Source: a virus
DNA: 22,188 bases
IMG/VR virus record: IMGVR_UViG_3300046000_000939
Coordinates: 1-22,188 of that record
Strand: one strand, 5' to 3'
Numbering within the stretch: the first letter of the stretch is position 1; the number at the start of each line of letters is the position of its first letter. Below the pieces are notes generated by a model that was not told where the DNA came from, searched no databases, and saw only the letters and a program-made list of their open reading frames with translations. The position numbers and the translations under genes are program-made. Positions 1 to 7,900 of this stretch are shown here, piece after piece.

Positions 1-61
1 AGAGAGTCTCTCTACAGACAGCCACGACTGTATTACAAACTGACTACAGTATCTCTGCTTT

Positions 62-166
62 AACAGTTATGACCCCCACTATATTAATGTGCGAGGGTTA
101 TATGTATTGTATCTATCCCTATATATTTCTGTCAGTATAGTTACAGGGGGTAGTTATTTAACTGTT
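62..166. repeat. Long-range inverted repeat in the terL leader
   Basis: The arm AACAGTTA (62-69) is the exact reverse complement of TAACTGTT (159-166). Nested inside it, ACCCCC (72-77) is the reverse complement of GGGGGT (146-151). The two stems are separated by 2 nt on the left and 7 nt on the right, and together they enclose 68 nt. Short arms in AT-rich DNA can arise by chance, but the nesting of two pairs in the correct order makes a folded DNA or RNA element plausible. Confidence 0.35.
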
Positions 167-205
167 TCTATTAAGTAATAAATATTTTTGTATAAAAGAG
201 TCCGT

Positions 206-234
206 TTTACCTGTTTGGACAGGTTAAGTATATA
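206..234 (+). promoter_or_regulatory. Candidate promoter with overlapping palindrome
   Basis: TTTACC (206-211) and TATATA (229-234) are separated by 17 bp, which fits a bacterial sigma-70 type promoter reading towards terL. Each hexamer matches 4 of 6 consensus bases. The spacer contains the perfect inverted repeat ACCTGT-TTGG-ACAGGT (209-224), which could be an operator or a simple hairpin. The TATATATA run (229-236) allows other registers. This is a sequence-pattern call only. Confidence 0.35.
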
Positions 235-325
235 TAGAGAGTAAAATAGTTCGTAAGTCTTTTTAGAGCCTTACTCACTCTGTTACAATATGCTGTACAA
301 ACTGTCTGTTATAGGCGGGGGTACT

Positions 326-2236
326 ATGCCTACAGATGGGATAACAATGGGCGGATTTAAGAGTGGGGATGAGCACCACCTTGCTAAAGGGCTGGCGCTA
401 TCTAAGGCTAACGTCTTAGCATCTGTAAGAGCAGGTCTTCCAATCCCTGCGGCAATGGCAAAGGAAAACAAGAAAGCAGACACCATCCGAGTATGGATGG
501 CGCGAGACCCCGAGTTTGCACGCTCCCTAGAGGAGGCAAAGGAAGAGGGTCAGAAGTCTGCCTTTACCGAACTAGGTGTAGAGAAAGAGTCCATTGAGTT
601 CTCGGACTTTTCATTAGCATTTTTAGACCAACAGGTGTTTCCACACCATCAAGACTGGGTGGACCTACTTGAGGGGTACGAGCCTTCATGGCTTCACCCT
701 AGTATGATTTACGAGCCTGGAGAGTTGAACCGCCTATTGGTGAACGTTCCTCCTGAGCACGCTAAGTCCACCGTCATCACGGTGAACTACTCAACTTACC
801 GCATTGCCCTCAATCCTAACATCCGCATCATCGTGGTTTCTAAGACATTGAATAAGGCTCGCGAGTTCGTATATGCTATAAAGCAACGACTGTCCCATCC
901 ACGCTGGCTTAAACTGCAGACCGCATTCGGTCCAGAGGGCGGCTGGAAAGGTGACGCTGATACTTGGCGAACCGATACTGTCTACCTTGGGGGCGATGCG
1001 CGTAACTCTAGTGAGAAGGACCCAACCCTTCAGGCACTAGGTATGGGTGGTCAGATTTACGGTGCCCGTGCTGATTTGATTATTCTTGATGACTGCATTA
1101 CTACTGCCAATGCCCATGAGTGGGAAAAGCAGATGGACTGGTTGCAGAAAGAAGTTATTACCCGTCTGGGTAAAAATGGTAAGTTACTAGTGGTGGGGAC
1201 CCGAATTGCAGCCAACGACCTTTACAAAGAACTTCGTAACCCGAAGCACTGGTCGGGTGGTAAAACGCCTTTTACTTATATGGGCATGCCTGCTGTTTTG
1301 GAGTATGGTGACCAACCCGAGGATTGGGTTACACTTTGGAAAGAGTCTGATGTCCCGTGGGACGGAGATGATGATACGCCGCAAGAAAATGGATACTATC
1401 CCAAGTGGGACGGACCAGCCTTATTTAAAAGACGCAGCGAAGTTACTCCCTCTACGTGGGCACTGGTTTATCAACAAGAAGACATCCAAGAAGATTCAAT
1501 CTTCCCACCCATGCTGGTGCAAGGGTCAACTAACGGGATGCGCAAGCGAGGTCCATTAAAAGACGGTGCTGCTGGACATCCACCAAAAGTGGAAGGACAT
1601 ACTGTAATTGGCTTTGACCCTGCTATGGCGGGTAATGCGGCTTTTGTTGTGGCAACGTATAACCGTGCAGACGGAAGAATTTACATAGTTGAATGTATCA
1701 ACATGAGTGAACCTACTCCACAAAAGATTAGAGCAACAATTGAAGAACTCACTATTAAATATAAACCACAAGAGTTCCGAGTTGAAATTAACGCTCACCA
1801 GAAAGCCTACTCCCTTGACGAAGACCTACGAAACTGGCTTGCTTCATACGGTGTACGCCTTGACGCACACTTCACAGGGAAAAACAAATGGGACACTTCG
1901 TTTGGTGTTGCTTCAATGTCTAACCTCTTTGGCACAGTCCGTGACGAGAAGTTCCAAAAGAACAACATTATAGAATTACCTTCATCAGATGGTTCTGAAG
2001 GTATTAAGGCTCTTACTCAGCAACTACTTACGTGGAAGCCTGAGACCAGAGGCAAGACTGACTGCGTTATGGCTTTATGGTTTGCGGTTATTCGCATCCG
2101 TGAACTGATGCAGGCTGGTAGTAGAACTTCTATGTATGCCAACAATCGTTGGGCTACTCAAGCACAGATTAATAATAGACACTCAATTAACTTAGACGAA
2201 GCCTTTGCAGAGCAATGGCAAGACATGTATGGATAG
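326..2236 (+). CDS. terL: Phage terminase large subunit (ATPase and nuclease)
   Basis: This is the motor that pumps phage DNA into the prohead through the portal and cuts it. Counting from the ATG at 326 (636 aa), a Walker A segment VPPEHAKST lies at residues 141-149. A Walker B segment (LIILDD) is near 251-256, followed by a coupling-type strand LLVVGTR. The C-terminal RNase H-like nuclease shows GFDPAM with D431, VEINAH with E487, and D579 in KTDCVMALW, the expected acidic triad. Residues 27-75 look like an added helix-turn-helix domain. I chose 326 because a GGGGG-rich Shine-Dalgarno-like stretch sits 5 nt upstream. The in-frame ATG at 290 has no visible ribosome site and would add 12 residues. 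The 5' half is visibly richer in G+C than the genes that follow. Identity as terminase is secure. Confidence 0.95.
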   Translation: MPTDGITMGGFKSGDEHHLAKGLALSKANVLASVRAGLPIPAAMAKENKKADTIRVWMARDPEFARSLEEAKEEGQKSAFTELGVEKESIEFSDFSLAFLDQQVFPHHQDWVDLLEGYEPSWLHPSMIYEPGELNRLLVNVPPEHAKSTVITVNYSTYRIALNPNIRIIVVSKTLNKAREFVYAIKQRLSHPRWLKLQTAFGPEGGWKGDADTWRTDTVYLGGDARNSSEKDPTLQALGMGGQIYGARADLIILDDCITTANAHEWEKQMDWLQKEVITRLGKNGKLLVVGTRIAANDLYKELRNPKHWSGGKTPFTYMGMPAVLEYGDQPEDWVTLWKESDVPWDGDDDTPQENGYYPKWDGPALFKRRSEVTPSTWALVYQQEDIQEDSIFPPMLVQGSTNGMRKRGPLKDGAAGHPPKVEGHTVIGFDPAMAGNAAFVVATYNRADGRIYIVECINMSEPTPQKIRATIEELTIKYKPQEFRVEINAHQKAYSLDEDLRNWLASYGVRLDAHFTGKNKWDTSFGVASMSNLFGTVRDEKFQKNNIIELPSSDGSEGIKALTQQLLTWKPETRGKTDCVMALWFAVIRIRELMQAGSRTSMYANNRWATQAQINNRHSINLDEAFAEQWQDMYG

Positions 2237-2244
2237 GAATTTAA

Positions 2245-2511
2245 ATGGCAACAAAAGCAGAAAAAGTATTAAAGACAGAAAAAATGGCAAGCACAGGAAG
2301 TAATCCATTGCGTGCTGCAGTAAAATATGTTGACAATGGTCTTAGTGGTCTAAATTTAAAGCCACGAGAAGAATTAGCATTAAGAAATAAATTAATTCCT
2401 ATTGTTTCTAATCGTATTAAAAATGAACGTGGTCGTACAGCATCTCGCGCTGCTGGAGTTGTTAGCCGCGAAACAAAGGCTCGCATTAAAAAAGCATTAA
2501 ACAAATTCTAA
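2245..2511 (+). CDS. Small basic protein between terL and portal, function unknown
   Basis: This 88-aa protein is rich in Lys, Arg and Ala and probably mostly helical, with a very basic C-terminus (ETKARIKKALNKF). It starts 8 nt after the terL stop, with an AGGAA ribosome site about 6 nt upstream. I recognise no domain. Its place between terminase and portal suggests a packaging or head role. A small terminase subunit is a possibility, but its size and lack of a recognisable helix-turn-helix argue against that. Base composition drops to about 30-40% G+C here, well below the start of terL. Confidence 0.75.
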   Translation: MATKAEKVLKTEKMASTGSNPLRAAVKYVDNGLSGLNLKPREELALRNKLIPIVSNRIKNERGRTASRAAGVVSRETKARIKKALNKF

Positions 2512-2540
2512 ATAATTTTTAATCAATCGTTAGGACAACA

Positions 2541-4298
2541 ATGTTATCAATTGAGCAAGTAACAGCACGGGTTGATTCCCTGCGTTACCGCAATCACGAA
2601 CGTGATGCACGTAATCTAGACGTACTTGCTGTCCGTAAAGGAAAGATTGCTCAGGTATATCCTAACTTCTTTCCAGAAGGTGTTGATGCTAACGTAGTAG
2701 CAAACTTTATTGATATTGTTGCACGCGACTTATCGGAAGTTATGGCTCCGCTTCCAGCAATTAATTGTTCTGCAGCCAATCAAGTATCTGATAGAGCACG
2801 TACCTTTGCTGATAAGCGCACTCGTATTGCTTCTAATTATTTTCAGAACTCAGATTTATCAGTACAAATGTATTCAGGTGCAGACTGGTACATTACATAT
2901 GGTTTCGTCCCATTCATAATTGAATTAGACGATGAAGCAAAGTTGCCACGTATTCGCATAGAAAATCCTATTGGGGCTTACCCAGAGTTTGACCGCTATG
3001 GACGTTGTACGGCATTTGCTAAACGGTACTCTATGACACTTGGTGAACTGGTATCTCAGTTCCCAGAGTATGATAGAGAACTTCTTGGACCAGATGGTTA
3101 CAAGCAAGACCTTAATGCACAGATTGAAATGGTTCGTTATTACGATAAAGACCAATCTGTAATTTATGTGCCACGCAGAAGTAACCTAGTTCTTTCTCAA
3201 GCATTAAACCCGCTTGGTAAGATGATGGTTGTTGTAGCACGTAAGCCATCTATTGATGGTGAACTACGTGGACAGTTTGATGATGTACTTGGTATTCAGT
3301 TGCTCCGTAATAGATTCGCATTACTTGCGATGGAAGCAGCAGAGAAGTCAGTACAAGCACCGATTGTACTACCACAAGATGTCCAAGAACTTATGCTTGG
3401 TGGAGATGCTGTTATTCGTACAGCCAATCCAGCAGGTGTGCGCCGTGTTGAACTTACACTTCCACAAGGTGCGTTCACTGAACAAGCACAACTTAATCAA
3501 GAACTGCGTGTGGGTACACGCTATCCTGAAGGACGCACAGGAAACATAGATGCTTCTATCGTCACTGGACAAGGCGTACAGGCTCTTATGGGAGCCTTTG
3601 ATACACAAGTTAAATCTGCGCAAGCAATCTTTGCTGCAGCACTTAGAGATGTTATTGCTCTATGTTTTAATGTAGATGAATTAATCTTTCCAGAAGAAAA
3701 AACAATTCGTGGAGTAGATTCTGGTTCTCCTTATGAAATTACATATAAGCCAACTAAAGACATTAAATCTGATTACTCAGCCGATGTACGTTATGGCATG
3801 CTTGCTGGTCTCAACCCAGCACAGGGACTTATCTTTATGCTACAAGCATTAGGTGGCGGTCTTATTTCCAAAGATATGGCAATGCGTGAGTTACCGTTTA
3901 ATGTTAACGTAACGCTAGAGCAAGAGAAAATTGAAATTGAAAAGATGCGCGATTCGCTTCTTACTTCATTGAACGCAATGACACAAGCAATTCCGCAAAT
4001 GGCAACACAGGGACAAGACCCATCAGATATAGTTCGTAAGATTGCAGAAGTAATTAAGGCGCGTCAAAAAGGCAAAGCAATAGAAGATACTATTGAAGAA
4101 GTCTTTAGACCTCAGAATCCTCCTGCTGGCGCTGAACAATCAGTTGAGCAACCTGTCCCCTCTGCTCCTGGCGAGGCACCAGCAGGAGGCGCACCTTTAC
4201 CACAAGAGCGACCAGAGTTACAAACATTACTTAGCAGCCTAACAAGTGGCGGTAAAGCACAAGGCGTAGCACGTTTAAGTCAACAGCGAGCAATATAA
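2541..4298 (+). CDS. Portal protein
   Basis: This is predicted to be the ring-forming channel at the unique capsid vertex, where terminase docks and the tail attaches. The 585-aa length is usual for portals. The N-terminal region has the helix NFIDIVARDLSEVMAPLP (about residues 54-71), typical of portals. The core carries GNIDASIVTGQGVQAL (about 334-349) followed by a long helix, as in actinobacteriophage portals I recall. The C-terminus (about 525-575) is a Pro/Ala/Gln-rich disordered tail. A TTAGGA ribosome site lies 7 nt before the ATG. Position after terL supports the call. Assignment is by motif and context, not by search. Confidence 0.87.
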   Translation: MLSIEQVTARVDSLRYRNHERDARNLDVLAVRKGKIAQVYPNFFPEGVDANVVANFIDIVARDLSEVMAPLPAINCSAANQVSDRARTFADKRTRIASNYFQNSDLSVQMYSGADWYITYGFVPFIIELDDEAKLPRIRIENPIGAYPEFDRYGRCTAFAKRYSMTLGELVSQFPEYDRELLGPDGYKQDLNAQIEMVRYYDKDQSVIYVPRRSNLVLSQALNPLGKMMVVVARKPSIDGELRGQFDDVLGIQLLRNRFALLAMEAAEKSVQAPIVLPQDVQELMLGGDAVIRTANPAGVRRVELTLPQGAFTEQAQLNQELRVGTRYPEGRTGNIDASIVTGQGVQALMGAFDTQVKSAQAIFAAALRDVIALCFNVDELIFPEEKTIRGVDSGSPYEITYKPTKDIKSDYSADVRYGMLAGLNPAQGLIFMLQALGGGLISKDMAMRELPFNVNVTLEQEKIEIEKMRDSLLTSLNAMTQAIPQMATQGQDPSDIVRKIAEVIKARQKGKAIEDTIEEVFRPQNPPAGAEQSVEQPVPSAPGEAPAGGAPLPQERPELQTLLSSLTSGGKAQGVARLSQQRAI

Positions 4299-4308
4299 GG
4301 GAGTAATC

Positions 4309-4551
4309 ATGGCAGCACGTAAGAGACAACCTGCAAAGGTAAAAACTGTTGCTGATGAAGATTACTCAAAGTTAGACCAGTATGCAATTGAACTACATGA
4401 GTTTTTTAAATCACTGCGCAGAGCAGGATTTAATAATGATAATGCTCTTTGGTTATTATCAGCCAAAGATTCATTTCCTGATTGGTTGCAAAAAGCACCA
4501 ACAGCAGCAGATGTAAGAAAACATTTAGAAGATGAAGAGGAGGATGACTAA
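4309..4551 (+). CDS. Small conserved phage protein, function unknown
   Basis: This 80-aa protein has a basic N-terminal tail (MAARKRQPAK), a helical core with LHEFFKSLRRAGFNNDNAL, and a strongly acidic C-terminus (EDEEEDD). From memory, the core resembles small proteins next to the portal in actinobacteriophages, whose function is not known to me. An AGGGAG ribosome site sits about 6 nt before the start. Its stop overlaps the next start as TAATG, so the two are probably translated together. A role in head assembly is inferred from position only. Confidence 0.75.
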   Translation: MAARKRQPAKVKTVADEDYSKLDQYAIELHEFFKSLRRAGFNNDNALWLLSAKDSFPDWLQKAPTAADVRKHLEDEEEDD

Positions 4552-4958
4552 TGGCTAGAGGCGGTTATAGAAGACCTAATAATCCAGCGCCAGTGTCAGG
4601 TCCTGGCGCTTTATCACAGCGTACCGATGGTGGTGCAACTGAAGGCTTTACTCAAGGACAGGCTACATACACAGGTCTTCCTTACGGACAAAACAAGATG
4701 ATTAACCAACAGCAAAGCGAAGCACCAATGGCTGCTGCAGCAATGCCACCAATTCTTTCATTAGATGAACCCAGCATGCGTCCAGATGAACCAGTAACTT
4801 CTGGTATTAATATGGGTGCTGGTGCTGGTACTGAAGCAATGCGTGGTATGCCTAACTATGCACCAACACTTATTGATACAATTAAACAACTTACACAATT
4901 TGACCCATCAGGCGATGCAGAATTAATTTATAGACAACTACTTGATAACGGGTACTAA
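4551..4958 (+). CDS. Disordered portal-adjacent protein, function unknown
   Basis: This 135-aa protein has low-complexity, Gly/Pro/Gln/Met-rich sequence. The N-terminus contains RRPNNPAPVSGPGALSQRTD, which I recall as a recurring signature of small proteins next to portals in actinobacteriophages. The middle is Ala/Met-rich and the last 30 residues (TLIDTIKQLTQF onward) look helical. It overlaps the upstream gene by TAATG and has a GAGGAGG ribosome site within that gene's end. It also overlaps the giant gene downstream in the same way. The function is unknown; a flexible virion component is plausible. Confidence 0.78.
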   Translation: MARGGYRRPNNPAPVSGPGALSQRTDGGATEGFTQGQATYTGLPYGQNKMINQQQSEAPMAAAAMPPILSLDEPSMRPDEPVTSGINMGAGAGTEAMRGMPNYAPTLIDTIKQLTQFDPSGDAELIYRQLLDNGY

Positions 4959-7900
4959 TGCAATACATTAATCCTGTTGTTGCTTCTGTTTCTCCTAACT
5001 TATACTCTGCTGCTAAGCAGGCTAATTTAAACTCTACTCAGACTACTCAAATTGAACAGATGAGTTACACGATTAAAAAACATCGTGACCTATCTAAATT
5101 AGATAATAAGATTGCTCGTTCACAATTTGATAGACTAGACCCTAATGCTCAAGAGCAATTAAAGTTTATGTTTAAAAATGCGGACTATCTTAAAGAAGAA
5201 CCTACTGGTTCTGACCGCGTTAAAGGATTGTTTACTGGAGCACTTAAAATAGCAGCAAGCCCACTTATTGGTTTATTTAAGGTTGCTGGTCAGTACAATA
5301 AAATTATTAATCAACCGTATAAGGTTGCTCGTTTGGCTGCGCAGGGACAAGATTTATTTTCCGTAAAAACATGGTACCAAGCATGGGACGGCAACAACGT
5401 TTATGATGATGGTGCTCTTAAAGAAGCAACTGATTACTTTGGTCAGTACGATGTTCAGGTAGCAAAAGGTTTACTAGCAGGACGTACTCCTGGTGAGATT
5501 GTTCAGGATTATGGCAAGGTTGATAACAACATTCTTGAATCAATCAAAAAAGCCTATAACGACCCTGATGCTTTTAAGCAGGTATTAGATGGCGTTAAGT
5601 ACGCACAGGTTTCACCTGGTCGCGACCTTGCCCGTATGTTAGATACAAAGCCACCACGTGATGGTGGTCTGCACGGAGCATACGTTAGTGGTACAACTAA
5701 AAACGTTTCTGGTGTAATTGACTTTGTTTACCAGTTAGCAATTGACCCACTTACTTGGTTAACAGGTGGTGGAAATAAAATTCTTACTAAGGGTGAGAAA
5801 ATTGCTAACCAAATTCTTAAAGATGTTGATAGTGGCGTAGGCGCAGAGCGTGCTGTTGAAAAAGCATTCCAAGACCCTAAATTATTTAACCTATGGGAAA
5901 ACCAATTAGGTCCACTTGTTAAACGATACAAAGAAGGCAACCCTGAAGAGAAGGCTGTTGCTTATCGCACAATCATGGAAAACCATCCAGGTTGGGCTAA
6001 CCCACAATTTATTAAAGCGTTGGCTGATAATGATACTCCAGTAGTAAATGCAGCAACTGCTAAGAAGTATTTTGAAGATACTACCAACTTGCAACGTTTA
6101 CTTTCTGGTCGTGTAGATGGTACAACATACCAACGCAATGGCGTTGCTATTGCTCGTACTAATCGTCTTTACATGGATGGCATGCTCCGTAACCTTGATG
6201 GCATTTTTAATTTCCGCCGTGGTGCAGAAGAATTAACACCTAAAGTAAAAGAAATACATAAAGCACTTATTTCTCCAGTAGATGCAATTGAACGCATTAA
6301 AGCAGGAGATGCTGGTATGGCTGCAGTCTTAGCATCTAATAAAGAGATTACACGCTGGAAGCGTATTGGACAACTTGCTTCACGTTCCGCTCAAGGACTA
6401 GAAGTACGCACTGGTCCAGATGCTGTACTTACTGCTGCTAACTTTACTGCACGTGCTCGTCAATTATTGCCACGCGATATGGCTGAAGCACTAACACAAA
6501 GATTTATTGCATCACCTGCTGATGAGCAATTTGTTATTTTGCGTAATCTGGATGCTTCCACAATGTACTCAATGGGTCTTGGTGGAGACGCACGTGGTGA
6601 AGAACTAATCCAAACTATCCTTCGTGATAAATATGGAGACAAAGCAGGCTTTGCAACTAAAGTAGATGTAGGTGTAAACCCAGAACACGCTAAAGTTGCA
6701 CCACCTAATGCTATAAAGGTTAATGAAGTAGGCACTGTAATGAATACAGAAGGTCCAATTCAACCTTATCAGGCTACTAAGGCTGTTGGTTCCCTGCCTT
6801 ATGATGAAATTGGTTCCATGATATGGAACATTAAATCTAAAAAGAATCTTATTAACGCTATTGGCGGAGCAACACAGGGTTCATTTTCTAAAAAAATAGT
6901 AGATAGTTGGTCAATTCTTACACTGTTCCCACGTTTGGGTATCCGTTCTGCAATTGATGAAGCAACTATGTATGTTTTATCTGCACCAACTAAAGATTTA
7001 TTAAGACTTGCTTCTTTTCAAGGCTTTAGAATGAGCAATCGTTCTAAAACATTTACTGGTTCTGGAGAAGCAACTGGTCCACTTAAAAAAATAATACAAA
7101 AAGTATTTAAAGTAGGACCACAAGTAAACTTGTTTGATATTGTAGGCAAAAAACTTAACATTAATCCAGAAGAAGCACTATCAATTGACGCACGAATTAC
7201 TGCTATGCAAAAATTTGCAGACGCTAAGGGCGTAGATGTAGCACTTCTTGATAGTATGGAAAAACGTGAAGCCGTATCTCAGGCTGTTGCTAAATTGTAT
7301 GCTCGTTATCTTGATGAAGACACAATGGATTATTTATTGCAAGCATTTGTTCACTCACCTGATGCTTTAAACTCCATGGCTCAGTCAATGGTTGCACACA
7401 GCGCATTATCTGGTAAATATGGCAAGGATATTATTAAAGCAACTATTACTCCCAGCATGCTGGATAATGCATTTAAAGAAATAGGCGTTAAAATGACGCG
7501 TGGTACGCGTATGTTAAATACTACAAGCCTATCGCAACGTCAAGTTGCTCTTGCACAGTACGAAAAATGGTTTAAAGCCTTTGTTGGAAACAAGGCTAGT
7601 ATAGGAGATAAGGTTTATCTTAATCCTGCTAAAATCTTTTTCAGTAATGATGGATTGCGCACTGGCGATAACATGACTACTGCCCTTGATGAGGGCATGA
7701 TTTCTGTTGGATTTAAAAAAGGTCCAATAACTGGTAATTGGTTTGTTGATGACGAAGTACTTGTTAGAGATTTTCTATCTATGTCATCACACAGCGTAGA
7801 AATGCGTACACGTGGTTTAAGTGACGATGAAATTGTTCGCACTCAGTTGTTCCGCATGTTTAATGATATGTACGAAACCTTTCATGGTAACGTTAATACA

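Larger units (their letters stand above)
1..289. other. Gene-free leader upstream of terL
   Basis: No supported coding region or RNA gene lies here. The stretch is AT-rich and contains several inverted repeats: an imperfect palindrome at 1-13 (AGAGAG-T-CTCTCT), a long-range pair of arms at 62-77 and 146-166, and a perfect short hairpin at 209-224. A candidate sigma-70-like promoter sits at 206-234. The position just before terL, where many phage genomes are cut or opened for deposition, makes a packaging or terminus region possible, but nothing in the sequence proves it. Confidence 0.6.

Noticed and set aside
283-486. Minus-strand open frame of 67 aa over the start of terL
   Set aside because: It lies opposite the well-supported terminase gene, has no ribosome site and shows no recognisable protein features.
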